In this document: in pieces, positions 35,181 to 44,033 of the stretch
Position numbering within the stretch: the first letter of the stretch is position 1
Layout of the letters: each line of letters starts with the position of its first letter
NCBI RefSeq assembly: GCF_040207125.1
Contig: NZ_CP157940.1
Coordinates: forward strand, 1,488,001-1,552,000
DNA length: 64,000 nt
Reading direction: 5' to 3'
Origin: Lacrimispora sp. BS-2
Lineage (GTDB): Bacteria; Bacillota; Clostridia; Lachnospirales; Lachnospiraceae
Position numbers and translations under genes: made by a program
Notes under the pieces: generated by a model
What the model saw: the letters and a program-made list of their open reading frames with translations, nothing else
Told to the model about the DNA's origin: nothing
The model's database searches: none

Positions 35181-36527
35181 TTACCAGCCCTTGATCTCCG
35201 CAACACGCTTGTTCAGCTCTTCGATTCCCTGATCAACGGTATACTGCTTGATCATGATCATTTCATGAACTTCTTCAAGTACAGTTTTGATTTCAGTAAT
35301 CTTCGGATCTAAAGGACGGTCAAATATATAGTGGCTATAAGACAACGCTTCAAGGTTTGATTCTCCTTCTGGGAAGAACTGTGCAGAAGCAATGGTCTTT
35401 AATGAATCTTCTGTCTGGATACCGGTAAATACTCCCTGTTCAGCCAGGATATTTGCTGCTTCCTCGCTGGTTGCAAACTTAACAAAATCCCAGGATAAGT
35501 CAGGCTCATCGGTGTAAGCGCTGATTCCAACAGGAGTAAGAGCTCCTACTGTGTAGCCGGCATCTGTATCAGCAGGATGTGGAATCCTTGCAATGCCCCA
35601 GTTAAAGGATGTTTCATCTGATGCGCGGGACTGGATCATAGTTGCGATAAACCAGGTACCCATTGGCATCATGGCACACTGCTGATTTTTGAATACGGAA
35701 GAATAATGAATATTTCCTGTTTTTAAGGTAGAGAAGTCCTGAATATAACCATTATCCTGTAAGGAAAGAGCTTCCTCATACCATGGCTTTAAGAAGGAAT
35801 AATCCTTTTCAACCACTGTATGTTTTCCATCCTGAACAGCCCAGTTGGATACAAGTGCCTGCCAGATATGGTTATGTCCTCCATATACCTTTGAACTGCC
35901 TTCTCCGGAGGTCAGCTTAGCTGCAAGGGCATCATACTCATCCCAGGTCATATCATTGGATGGATAGGCAACACCAGCAGCATCAAAAAGATCTTTGTTA
36001 TAGTATAATACATACCAGTCGGAACGGTATGGAAGTCCATAAGTGGCTCCGTTGTACTGAAGCTGCTCTGCTGCACCATTGTAAACAGACAAATCAACAT
36101 TGTCCTTCTTCATGAAATCATCCAGAGGAAGAAGCTGATTTTTATCTGCCATCTGAAGCATGGATCCCATGTCCTTTACCCAGATTACATCTGGATCCGG
36201 CTGTGCTGCGGATAAGCTGATTCCCAGGGAATTATTGTATTCGTCAGCTGATGTATCAATAACGTTAATCTCAACATTTGGATTTTTCGCCATGTAAGCA
36301 TCAACAACTGCCTGAAATGTAGGTGCTGTATCATAGTCCCATGTAGTAACGGAAAGAACCTTCTTCTCCCCTGTGCCCTTTGCTTTATCATCTGCTTTTG
36401 TTGTTTCTGCAGCAGTTGTTGCTCCGTCTGCAGCACTGCTCTCAGATGTCTTGCTGCCACAGGCAGTCAGAGATGCGCATGCCATTCCGGCTGCTAGCAC
36501 CATAGCTAAAACTCGTTTTAATCTCAT
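35181..36527 (-). CDS. Carbohydrate ABC substrate-binding lipoprotein
   Basis: 448 residues. The signal peptide ends with the lipobox LTAC (Cys23), followed by a Ser/Thr/Ala-rich linker and a family-1 extracellular solute-binding fold (KVLSVTTWDYDTAP, KDLFDAAGVAYPSNDMTWDE, YNKDLF). It is the first gene of the SBP-permease-permease-GH88-sulfatase operon. GGGAGG lies nine bases before the ATG. No dedicated ATPase is encoded in the operon, so a shared MsmK-type ATPase is expected elsewhere. Confidence 0.93.
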   Translation of the reverse strand: MRLKRVLAMVLAAGMACASLTACGSKTSESSAADGATTAAETTKADDKAKGTGEKKVLSVTTWDYDTAPTFQAVVDAYMAKNPNVEINVIDTSADEYNNSLGISLSAAQPDPDVIWVKDMGSMLQMADKNQLLPLDDFMKKDNVDLSVYNGAAEQLQYNGATYGLPYRSDWYVLYYNKDLFDAAGVAYPSNDMTWDEYDALAAKLTSGEGSSKVYGGHNHIWQALVSNWAVQDGKHTVVEKDYSFLKPWYEEALSLQDNGYIQDFSTLKTGNIHYSSVFKNQQCAMMPMGTWFIATMIQSRASDETSFNWGIARIPHPADTDAGYTVGALTPVGISAYTDEPDLSWDFVKFATSEEAANILAEQGVFTGIQTEDSLKTIASAQFFPEGESNLEALSYSHYIFDRPLDPKITEIKTVLEEVHEMIMIKQYTVDQGIEELNKRVAEIKGW

Positions 36528-36574
36528 TCGATTGAAACCTCCCTTTTTTTAGAACCACGCGTGTGTGTTCCTTA

Positions 36575-36591
36575 TGGTATATAAGATACCA
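36575..36591. promoter_or_regulatory. Inverted repeat upstream of the sugar ABC operon
   Basis: TGGTAT-ATAAG-ATACCA, 48 bp before the binding-protein start, next to a CACGCGTG palindrome at about 36556. It is a candidate operator in the 260-bp divergent gap to the sensor kinase gene; the rest of that gap is AT-rich and shows only the promoter at 36723-36751. Confidence 0.35.
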
Positions 36592-36722
36592 GATTTGGGT
36601 TCATATCGGAATAAACGATTTGCATAATTCTATTATTTTTTTTACCCTTACCAGACTTTCATGGTTTTAAACATGTATTATATTCAGATTCTTATACTTT
36701 TTTAAGATTAATTTCTATATTC

Positions 36723-36751
36723 GTTGAATTTATACAGAATAAAGGATATGA
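36723..36751 (+). promoter_or_regulatory. Sigma-A promoter of the yesM-type kinase gene
   Basis: TTGAAT (36723-36728) and TATGAT (36746-36751), 17 bp apart, 37 bp before the start codon. Confidence 0.75.
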
Positions 36752-36787
36752 TATTATTGAATTTATTCCCGTGAAAGGATCCTTGCC

Positions 36788-38545
36788 ATGCCCCGCACAT
36801 TCCAGTACAAATTTCTTCTGTATAATCTTCTGGTAGTCATAAGCATTGCCTGCGCAGTCAGCTTTTATAACTATCGCTCTTATTATAAGGATGCCATTCA
36901 GAACGAAACGGAAAATTCCGTCAACCGCATCCAGATTTTGTCCGACCGGATGGAAGTAGCCTATGAGGAAATGGTCAATATTGTTGTGACATGTTCCGAA
37001 AGAAAGTCTTTATTTTCTACTCCCTCTCTGAAACGGTCAGACGGGGAGTCCGCCTATATCAAGCTGTATGCCTCTAATGTGCTGAAGGATTTTTGTGCGA
37101 TTTCAGGATATAGCAAATATATTTATAAAATTGCACTTTATAACAACGGGGAAGTCCTGCAGGCAGGAAGTGCCTACGGCTCCACTCACGATGTCAATGA
37201 CATCCAAAATGCGCCCTGGTTCCATGATTTGCTTTCCCGTGAAAATACACAGTATCTTCTTTCCCTTGAGGACAACCCTTTTTCTCCAACGAATTACACC
37301 CCAAAGCTTCTTCCTCTTTTAAGACCTTTAAAATATGTATCCGGCAGCCGGCCGGAAGATGCCTGGATATTTCTGGCCATTTCTCCCCGCCTGTTTTCTG
37401 ATACCCTGGAAAGCATGGGCGATGGACAGATTCTCTATGCGGTCACTTTAGATGGAAGCATCATTTCCTCTGTTAATGGAGATTCTTATGATGTTTCCGA
37501 TTTGCTGGTCACTTTTAAAAATTCAAAAGAGCCTCAGGGCAATTTCCGCACCTGGCTCAATGGAAAGGATTGCATCATTTCCTATCAGAGACAAGGCATC
37601 AGCGGGCTTATTTTCTTTCAGATCCTTCCAATTTCAGACCTAAACCTGGATCATGGCATGATTGGAGGTACCATTGCCCTCATATTCTTTTTCTGCTGCG
37701 GCATCGGCCTGACCTTGTCCTGGTTCATAGCCCGCCAGCTGAGCGCCCCGATCAGCCGTTTGAAAAAACGCCTGGAATTCATTTCCCAGGGAAATTTTGA
37801 CCCGGACCGCTCCATTGAAACAGATGACGAAATCGGCAGCATAGGAAAACAGATCAACCAGATGTCCAACCGGATCTCCGACCTTCTGGAAACCAGAGTT
37901 CAAAGTGAAAAAGAAAAACGGGATCTGGAAATCAAAATGCTTCAGGCCCAGATCAACCCCCATTTCCTATATAATACCCTGGATTCTATCAAATGGATCG
38001 CGACCATGCAGAAAAACAGCGGGATCGTCCAGGTGGTCACTGCCCTTTCCTCTCTGTTAAAGAACATGGCAAAGGGATTTAATGAAAAAGTAACCCTTCG
38101 TCAGGAATTGGATTTTTTGCAAAATTATGTTATTATAGAGAAGATCCGCTATATTGAACTTTTTGATGTGACCACCCAGGTTGACCAGGAAGTTTTATAC
38201 GATGCCAAAATCGTGAAGCTGACCCTTCAGCCGCTTGTGGAAAATGCCATCTTTAACGGAATTGAACCAAGCGGAAGAAACGGTCTGATACAGATACACG
38301 TTTTTTCTGAAAACGGCGTTCTTTATATTACAGTAAGGGACAACGGCATCGGCATTTCCCCGGAAGACATTGAAACACTGCTGACAGATACTTCCCGCAT
38401 TACGAGAAGCAACATGAGCGGAATCGGACTTCCCAATGTGGACCGGAGATTAAAGCTGGTTTACGGAGAAGAATACGGATTAAAGCTGGAAAGCGAATTA
38501 GACCAATACACATTGATTACCATTGCCCTTCCTCTGGAATTTTAG
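36788..38545 (+). CDS. YesM-type sensor histidine kinase
   Basis: 585 residues. One membrane segment near 10-26, a large extracytoplasmic sensor region (about 27-285), a second span near 290-315, HAMP (316-370), then the His_kinase domain with QINPHFLYNTLDS (His392) and a HATPase domain with NGIGIS and GIGLPNV. It phosphorylates the response regulator encoded 30 bp downstream. The divergent position suggests it controls the GH88/sulfatase transport operon in response to an extracellular sugar. Confidence 0.9.
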   Translation: MPRTFQYKFLLYNLLVVISIACAVSFYNYRSYYKDAIQNETENSVNRIQILSDRMEVAYEEMVNIVVTCSERKSLFSTPSLKRSDGESAYIKLYASNVLKDFCAISGYSKYIYKIALYNNGEVLQAGSAYGSTHDVNDIQNAPWFHDLLSRENTQYLLSLEDNPFSPTNYTPKLLPLLRPLKYVSGSRPEDAWIFLAISPRLFSDTLESMGDGQILYAVTLDGSIISSVNGDSYDVSDLLVTFKNSKEPQGNFRTWLNGKDCIISYQRQGISGLIFFQILPISDLNLDHGMIGGTIALIFFFCCGIGLTLSWFIARQLSAPISRLKKRLEFISQGNFDPDRSIETDDEIGSIGKQINQMSNRISDLLETRVQSEKEKRDLEIKMLQAQINPHFLYNTLDSIKWIATMQKNSGIVQVVTALSSLLKNMAKGFNEKVTLRQELDFLQNYVIIEKIRYIELFDVTTQVDQEVLYDAKIVKLTLQPLVENAIFNGIEPSGRNGLIQIHVFSENGVLYITVRDNGIGISPEDIETLLTDTSRITRSNMSGIGLPNVDRRLKLVYGEEYGLKLESELDQYTLITIALPLEF

Positions 38546-38574
38546 AAAGGGCTGACAAAGGGGTATAAAACAGC

Positions 38575-40197
38575 ATGTACCGAATTATAATTATAGATGA
38601 CGAGCCGCTTATTCTGGCTGGTATCGCCTCCCTGATCATATGGGAAAACTATGAATGCACTATTATTGGAAAGGCAACCAACGGCCCTTCCGCCTATGAC
38701 ATGATCATGGACCTTCATCCGGATATCGTCATAACAGACATCCGGATGCCCGTACTGAACGGACTGGATCTGGTGGAAAAATGCAAGGAAAACGGCTGTG
38801 ACTTTGCTTTTATCGTATTAACAAACTTAGAGGAATTTCATCTGGTAAAAAAGGCCCTTTCCCTGGGTGCTTCAGACTATCTGGTGAAAATTGATTTAAA
38901 TGAGGAAGCCCTTGTGGCCGCTTTGGAACGGGCCAAGGAAGCCTTTGATTTGCTGGCTAATAAGCAGAACCGGCTCCTTGACAGCCAGCTTAAGAATAAC
39001 CAGGAGGACCTGGCTAAGACAGCGTTCCGCCGCCTTTTTCTTACCCAGGAGGCAGTTCCTGATATCCCTGCAGAGCTTGAGGCGCAGTATCCAACTCCTT
39101 TTGTTATCCTGTTTTCCTTAAACCCTATCCATATTGATTTTGAAGCAGGCGGGGGGAGTTATGACCTTCATTCCGTCAGCAGGCAGCTTATGGATATACT
39201 GGGCGGGATTGCGGCAAGGTTTTTCTTTCATTATACGGTCCTGGAATACCGGCAGGATACCTTTCTCCTTACAGCCTCTTTAAAAGAGGAGGTCTTTTCC
39301 CAAAGCGTTATAAGGGAATTCTGCCAGAAGTTCAGCGTTGCTTTAAAGACTTATTTTGAGCTGTCCGCCGTTTACGGCGTCAGCAGGGCAAAAGAAAAGA
39401 TTTCAGAGCTTCCCCAGGCATTCTCAGAAGCCATGACAGCACTGGAATATTACTACTTTGATTCTTCATCCCAGGTGGTATTTTACGAAGGACAGTCTTC
39501 CAATTCCAGCCATGCGAAGAAGTTCAATATCAATGTATTTAAAAAAGATCTGGCTGCTTATATAAGCCAGAACGACAGCGAAAAGCTGGCCTCCATCTTT
39601 GAAGACATCATCACCCTGTTCCGGGATAACAGGCCTCGTAAGGAACAGGCCACCAGCGCCTGCATCAATATTTACACCTATCTCTATTCATTTTTTGAAA
39701 CAGGGGATGACAGCTATCAGGAGATCTTTCCCTATACCATCAACATTGCAGAGCAGCTGAACAATTTTAACAGTCTGGAGGACATTTTAGAATGGCTGAG
39801 AAGCTTCTGCCAAAAGCTGTGCCGTCTTTTGGATGACCGGAAGTCTACCCGTTCCGACAAGCTGGTGGATCTGGCCAGAAGTTACATCAAGGAGCACTAC
39901 ATGGAGAAGCTGACCCTGGCCGATGTTGCGGAAGCTTTAAACATAAGCTCCGGGCATTTAAGCAATACCTTTAAAAAACTCACAGGTACCACCCTGTCTG
40001 ATTACATTGCCCAGGTCAAGATACAGCATGCCATGGAGCTTATTGATACCCACCAGTACCTGATGTATGAAATCTCTGATAAACTGGGGTTTGATAATCC
40101 TTATTACTTCAGCAAGGTATTTAAAAAGGTTACCGGCATATCACCGAGGGAATACGAAAACCGGATCACCTATCCGTTTACAGATGAAGGAAATTAA
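38575..40197 (+). CDS. YesN-type response regulator (receiver + AraC HTH)
   Basis: 540 residues. The receiver domain has D10-D11 (IIIDDEP), the acceptor D55 (IVITDIRMP) and K105 (DYLVKI). A middle region of about 300 residues is poorly conserved. The C-terminal AraC-type double HTH (about 430-535) contains LTLADVAEALNISSGHLS and KLGFDNPYYFSKVFKK. It is the partner of the YesM-type kinase and likely activates the divergent sugar operon. Confidence 0.9.
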   Translation: MYRIIIIDDEPLILAGIASLIIWENYECTIIGKATNGPSAYDMIMDLHPDIVITDIRMPVLNGLDLVEKCKENGCDFAFIVLTNLEEFHLVKKALSLGASDYLVKIDLNEEALVAALERAKEAFDLLANKQNRLLDSQLKNNQEDLAKTAFRRLFLTQEAVPDIPAELEAQYPTPFVILFSLNPIHIDFEAGGGSYDLHSVSRQLMDILGGIAARFFFHYTVLEYRQDTFLLTASLKEEVFSQSVIREFCQKFSVALKTYFELSAVYGVSRAKEKISELPQAFSEAMTALEYYYFDSSSQVVFYEGQSSNSSHAKKFNINVFKKDLAAYISQNDSEKLASIFEDIITLFRDNRPRKEQATSACINIYTYLYSFFETGDDSYQEIFPYTINIAEQLNNFNSLEDILEWLRSFCQKLCRLLDDRKSTRSDKLVDLARSYIKEHYMEKLTLADVAEALNISSGHLSNTFKKLTGTTLSDYIAQVKIQHAMELIDTHQYLMYEISDKLGFDNPYYFSKVFKKVTGISPREYENRITYPFTDEGN

Positions 40198-40301
40198 ATC
40201 ATGCCTCCGGTTAATCTTTTGATCAGACCAGCTTTCAAGGCTTATGCAGATTGCAGGTAAAATCAATTATCTTTTATAATATAGAATGGAATAATCAATG
40301 C

Positions 40302-40345
40302 AAAAAAGAGGTTTCCCCCCTGGCGGCAAATCAACCGGGGGAACC
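40302..40345 (-). terminator. Terminator of the Cys-rich protein gene
   Basis: On the minus strand, GGTTCCCCC pairs with GGGGGAAACC (one bulge) and is followed by a T-rich tract (TCTTTTTTG). It lies 30 bp after the stop of the gene at 40375-40734. Confidence 0.7.
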
Positions 40346-40374
40346 TCCAGCACCATCAAAAGAAGGTAAGATCA

Positions 40375-40734
40375 TTAATCCTTAAATACGATTGAATAAT
40401 AAAGAATTATTTGTTTACTGCCGCAAGGGCATGTACAGCCTAAGAAAACTGTATTCTCTTGGTTGAAACAAAAACCAAAAAGATGTCCAAAAAAATTAAT
40501 TAAGAACAAGAAGAAATTCAATTCTTCCTCTAACTCCCTTGTGCTGCAATAAGTGAAAACTTGGGCATACCAAAATTTACATGGTCCTCTGGAATTATCA
40601 CAGCGTCTAGGAATGTCCCAATCAATATTAAATCTTTCTCTCAGTATTTCTCTCTTTTCTTCATCCGTTTTTCCTTCTATAGATCTCAATACTTCTTCTT
40701 TCAATTCTTTTAATTCTTTTCCCTGTATTTTCAT
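40375..40734 (-). CDS. Unknown small Cys-rich protein
   Basis: 119 residues. Residues 1-42 are highly charged and helical (KELKELKEEVLRSIEGKTDE). A Cys-containing stretch follows (RRCDNSRGPCKFWYAQVFTYC), then a hydrophobic Phe-rich segment (about 74-90, LNFFLFLINFFGHLFGF), then GCTCPCGSK near the end. The layout resembles a leader-plus-core peptide or a small membrane-associated metal-binding protein; neither can be shown. The nearest ribosome site (GGGGG) is 12 bases from the ATG, which is weak. Its own terminator follows. No family recognised. Confidence 0.55.
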   Translation of the reverse strand: MKIQGKELKELKEEVLRSIEGKTDEEKREILRERFNIDWDIPRRCDNSRGPCKFWYAQVFTYCSTRELEEELNFFLFLINFFGHLFGFCFNQENTVFLGCTCPCGSKQIILYYSIVFKD

Positions 40735-40885
40735 AACAGCATTGCGCCCCCTTAATATATACTTACAATATAATAATATTCAATATAATATTTTTTGACA
40801 CAAGCCCTAATCCATAGTCTTTGTGCTGCAGGGATTGTATTATGGCTGGAAGAACCCAGGGAATACAGGTTCAATCAGGCAGCAT

Positions 40886-40945
40886 AAAAAAAGGGGGGCT
40901 ACTCTACAGATGATTTTTCATCTGTAGAGCAACGCCCCCTTTTGT
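40886..40945 (-). terminator. Strong terminator of the secreted/membrane protein pair
   Basis: A long hairpin whose inner stem CTACAGATGA/TCATCTGTAG (4-6 nt loop) extends through GGGGG/CCCCC arms, followed by seven T on the minus strand. It lies 32 bp after the stop of the gene at 40977. Confidence 0.9.
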
Positions 40946-40976
40946 AAAACATATGCACTTTCATGAACCTGTAAAA

Positions 40977-41885
40977 CTAATTATCTTTTTCTGTCACATT
41001 ACGATATAAACAGTTACCTCTTTTTTCACAAATAATCAACATCTTGCTTATAACCGCAGAAAGCAAAAACATGACTATACAAATGCCCGCATTAAAAGCC
41101 AAGTATGGAAAAAGACTTCTCATATCTTCAGTTGCCAGTAGTAGAGAAAACCAATCCAGAAAATTAAACAAAAAGTATTTTACGCAGTAAAATGTTATAA
41201 TCAGTATATAATACTTTTTTAATTGAGGGTACAGTTTCCAGACTACAACAGTAAAAACTACGGCAAAAATCAATACCAATGCCAGATTGGAAGAGTACTC
41301 AACTGTTCTTTTCTCCATGCTTCCATTATTTATATGCTCAGCCATTGTGGTTGTAGTATAAACCATATAATTTCCATATATGTTGCTGGTTCCCAATATT
41401 ATTCCAACTATACCCGTTTTAACTAATGCACAGAGAGGCAAAAAAGTCTTTTTTGTTATCACATGATTCCAAACTTTGAATCGTCTGGCATTTACACAGA
41501 AAGCAAACAGAACAACGGGAATGGGGAATAACAGTTGACGTATTGATTTTGTCCAATCCGGGCCATGAATGGAGATAAACAAAACACTGTCAAAAAAAAT
41601 GTCATGGTCTGTGACAAAATCGTTCACATAAAGGCTCACAGAACTGGAAATACACCAAAACAATAATATTCCAAGAGCATTCATCCAATAGATGTCAATT
41701 TCAGAAAAAAATTTCCTTATAAATATGGGCAGCAACAGGGTAAAAGCAATACCCAATACCCAATTCCACTCACTTTGAAAATAAATCAGTCCATAGGAAC
41801 AGCCAGCTACCGCCATGGTTACAAGAAGTGAGAATAAACATGTTTTCTCTATGTATTTCACAGATGCTCTTTCATCTACCATCAT
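40977..41885 (-). CDS. Unknown polytopic membrane protein
   Basis: 302 residues with about eight membrane spans and no recognised transporter motif. The N-terminal MMVDERASVKYIEK is cytoplasmic by charge. Its start overlaps the end of the secreted-protein gene by 4 bp, so the two are coupled. An AT-rich, codon-biased sequence unlike nearby housekeeping genes. The candidate Spo0A boxes upstream suggest expression at the start of sporulation. Confidence 0.7.
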   Translation of the reverse strand: MMVDERASVKYIEKTCLFSLLVTMAVAGCSYGLIYFQSEWNWVLGIAFTLLLPIFIRKFFSEIDIYWMNALGILLFWCISSSVSLYVNDFVTDHDIFFDSVLFISIHGPDWTKSIRQLLFPIPVVLFAFCVNARRFKVWNHVITKKTFLPLCALVKTGIVGIILGTSNIYGNYMVYTTTTMAEHINNGSMEKRTVEYSSNLALVLIFAVVFTVVVWKLYPQLKKYYILIITFYCVKYFLFNFLDWFSLLLATEDMRSLFPYLAFNAGICIVMFLLSAVISKMLIICEKRGNCLYRNVTEKDN

Positions 41886-42391
41886 CTCGTCCCATTGCTG
41901 CTAATCTTCCCATTATAATTACACGAAATATTAATTTTTCCATTTACATAACTAAGTGATTTTTTTCCTTTACAAGTGTATGTGGCAGTAGCTTTACTGG
42001 TCCCATTTCCAGAAATTACAATCTTTTCATCATATACTTCATTCACTCCATCCATATCGGTAACCTGACCTTCCACATCATATACTTCTACTCTTTTATC
42101 ACTGCTGTCCCATTCAAAACTTGCACTGAGTTCAACAGTCATTTTTGCACTTCCTGTGCCACATACCCTGGTTTTGGTAACATCCTTACTGTCATGAACA
42201 CGCAATCTCGGATTTTGTGGTTTTACATAGGTCCGCTCAACATATGGCTCACCATTTTCATCGAACCCCCATTCTTCCGATATCAGTATCCCTTTTGCGG
42301 CGTCCGGTCCTTTGTCTTCCTTCCTGAAATCTTCCATGGGCGTGGACGCCATCGCCTGAGGTGCTGCCATGGTACTGACAGTTAAGGCCAT
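41882..42391 (-). CDS. Secreted protein with interrupted signal peptide frame
   Basis: 169 residues from the ATG at 42391: MALTVSTMAAPQAMAS (a truncated signal peptide with an AxA-like site) and then a polar, beta-rich mature part with two Cys. That ATG has no ribosome site. Upstream in the same frame a TTG at 42427, ten bases after GGAGGG, opens MKKLKK and is then stopped by TGA at 42409-42407, after which TAVILMALTV continues. Removing the stop would give a textbook signal peptide. The gene may thus be broken by one nonsense change, or start at 42391 with poor efficiency. It overlaps the membrane-protein gene by 4 bp. Product unknown. Confidence 0.6.
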   Translation of the reverse strand: MALTVSTMAAPQAMASTPMEDFRKEDKGPDAAKGILISEEWGFDENGEPYVERTYVKPQNPRLRVHDSKDVTKTRVCGTGSAKMTVELSASFEWDSSDKRVEVYDVEGQVTDMDGVNEVYDEKIVISGNGTSKATATYTCKGKKSLSYVNGKINISCNYNGKISSNGTR

Positions 42392-42450
42392 TAAAATTAC
42401 TGCTGTTCATTTTTTTAACTTTTTCAATTTAGCAAATCCCTCCTTATATA

Positions 42451-42681
42451 CATTTATATAAACAGGTGTTTGCGAAACTCCAAAACCGTTGAAAATATCA
42501 TATTATCTAGCTGTAATTAGATCCTTCTCTTCAAAAACTGTGAAAATGCATCTTATTTTACTTTATTTTAATTAGTAATAATCTTATTTTAAGGCTCATA
42601 ATTATATTTGATCTTTTTAAACTTAGACACATTAATTGTTTTTTGAGTTTCGCGATCACTTCATTTATATAAATTATTAGT
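42451..42681. repeat. Large imperfect inverted repeat (MITE-like or long stem)
   Basis: About 30-bp arms at 42451-42480 and 42645-42675 share ATTTATATAAA (itself palindromic) and GCGAAACTC in inverted order, with about 165 bp of AT-rich DNA between them. No open frame lies inside. It could be a small non-autonomous element or a structured leader of the leftward transcript. Confidence 0.35.
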
Positions 42682-42690
42682 TACATTATA

Positions 42691-42718
42691 ATTATACTCT
42701 CCTCTCAAACTTTTACAA
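42691..42718 (-). promoter_or_regulatory. Promoter of the secreted/membrane protein pair
   Basis: On the minus strand, TTGTAA (42718-42713) and TATAAT (42696-42691), 16 bp apart, with a second TATAAT directly after. It drives leftward across the inverted repeat, giving a leader of more than 250 nt. Confidence 0.6.
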
Positions 42719-42727
42719 TTTGAATTT

Positions 42728-42754
42728 ATCGACACTATCTGACTATTTTCGACA
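42728..42754 (-). promoter_or_regulatory. Two candidate Spo0A boxes
   Basis: TTCGACA at 42748-42754 (TGTCGAA on the minus strand, the 0A-box consensus) and ATCGACA at 42728-42734 (TGTCGAT), 20 bp apart, two helical turns, directly upstream of the -35 box at 42718-42713. The remaining sequence of the 42428-42806 gap contains the inverted repeat and promoter listed here and nothing else I can support. Confidence 0.55.
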
Positions 42755-42806
42755 TTATTTAATTCAGATACAAATGGATATGAAGTTATGTCGCTGGTTA
42801 ATAATA

Positions 42807-44030
42807 TCAATCCCCGTAAGTCCCTTTTGATTTAACCAGCTTTGGCCGGTACCCCGCTGCCGTAAGCGCTGCCATAATCGTATTCTTATGTTCCGTTCCG
42901 AATGCCTCCAGGGTAATGCGAAGTTCCACTGCCGCATTCCGGTTGATGCTGACAAACTGGTTGTGATCCAGACGGATGACATTTCCCTGTTCTTTTGCGA
43001 GAAGTGCGGACACCTTTGCAAGCTCTCCCGGTTTATCCGGAAGCAGAATGGACACCGTAAAGATGCGGTCTCTCTGCATCAGTCCGAACTGGACAATGGA
43101 AGCCATGGTGATCACATCCATGTTTCCTCCGCTTAAGATGGAAACAATTTTTTTATTATCCACATTCATATGCTTTAATGCCGCAACCGTCAGAAGTCCT
43201 GAATTCTCCACGATCATCTTATGGTTCTCAACCATGTCAAGGAATGCCACGATCAGTTCAGAATCTTCTATGGTGATGATCTCATCCACATTTTCCTGGA
43301 TGTAGGGGAAAAGCTTTCCTCCCGGACATTTCACGGCAGTTCCGTCTGCAATCGTGTTGACGTTTGGAAGGGAGACTACCTTTCCCTGACGTAAGGATTC
43401 CTGCATACAGTTGGCGCCTGCCGGCTCCACGCCGATGATCTTGATCTTGGGGTTTAACATCTTAGCCAGAGTGGACACACCTGCACAAAGACCGCCTCCT
43501 CCAATGGGAACCAGGATATAATCAACGGTAGGAAGCTCCTTGATGATCTCCATGGCAATGGTTCCCTGTCCGGACGCCACATCTAAGTCATCAAAGGCAT
43601 GGACAAAGGTAAGACCACGTTCTTCTGCAAGCTTGTAGGCATAATTACAGGCCTCATCAAAGACATCACCTTCCAGTATGACCTCAGCACCATAGCCTTT
43701 GGTACGGTTCACCTTCATAAGAGGCGCAGTGGTGGGCATAACGATGGTTGCCGGAATGCCGGCCAGCTTTGCCGCATAGGCAACGCCCTGGGCGTGATTG
43801 CCTGCAGAAGCGGCAATAAGACCCTTGGATTTCTCTTCTTCCGACAAAGTGCTGATCTTATAATAAGCCCCTCTCACCTTGTAAGCACCGGTATACTGCA
43901 TGTTTTCCGGCTTAAAATATACCTTATTGCCCGTCTGGTTGGAGAAATACTCACTGTATATCAGTTTTGTTTCCAGGATAACTTTGCTAACAGCTTCTGA
44001 TGCTTCTTCAAACCTTTCCAATGTCAACAT
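42807..44030 (-). CDS. ilvA: Threonine ammonia-lyase (threonine dehydratase) with C-terminal ACT domain
   Basis: 407 residues. The PLP Lys is K51 (TGAYKVRGAYYK); the glycine loop GGGGLCAG lies near 176-183, and SGGNMD near 313. The last 75 residues form an ACT-like domain (SILLPDKPGELAKVSALL). The size fits the single-ACT form (catabolic TdcB-like or short IlvA). It converts threonine to 2-oxobutyrate. It lies only 3 bp after ftsY, so it shares that operon, an unusual neighbour for this gene. Confidence 0.92.
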   Translation of the reverse strand: MLTLERFEEASEAVSKVILETKLIYSEYFSNQTGNKVYFKPENMQYTGAYKVRGAYYKISTLSEEEKSKGLIAASAGNHAQGVAYAAKLAGIPATIVMPTTAPLMKVNRTKGYGAEVILEGDVFDEACNYAYKLAEERGLTFVHAFDDLDVASGQGTIAMEIIKELPTVDYILVPIGGGGLCAGVSTLAKMLNPKIKIIGVEPAGANCMQESLRQGKVVSLPNVNTIADGTAVKCPGGKLFPYIQENVDEIITIEDSELIVAFLDMVENHKMIVENSGLLTVAALKHMNVDNKKIVSILSGGNMDVITMASIVQFGLMQRDRIFTVSILLPDKPGELAKVSALLAKEQGNVIRLDHNQFVSINRNAAVELRITLEAFGTEHKNTIMAALTAAGYRPKLVKSKGTYGD

Positions 44031-44033
44031 ATT

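Noticed and set aside
42407..42409. TGA in the signal peptide frame as selenocysteine
   Set aside because: A selenocysteine in the n-region of a signal peptide makes no sense and no hairpin typical of a bacterial SECIS element follows directly.
42807..44030. T-box or amino-acid riboswitch before ilvA
   Set aside because: Only 3 bp separate ftsY and ilvA, so there is no room for a leader.
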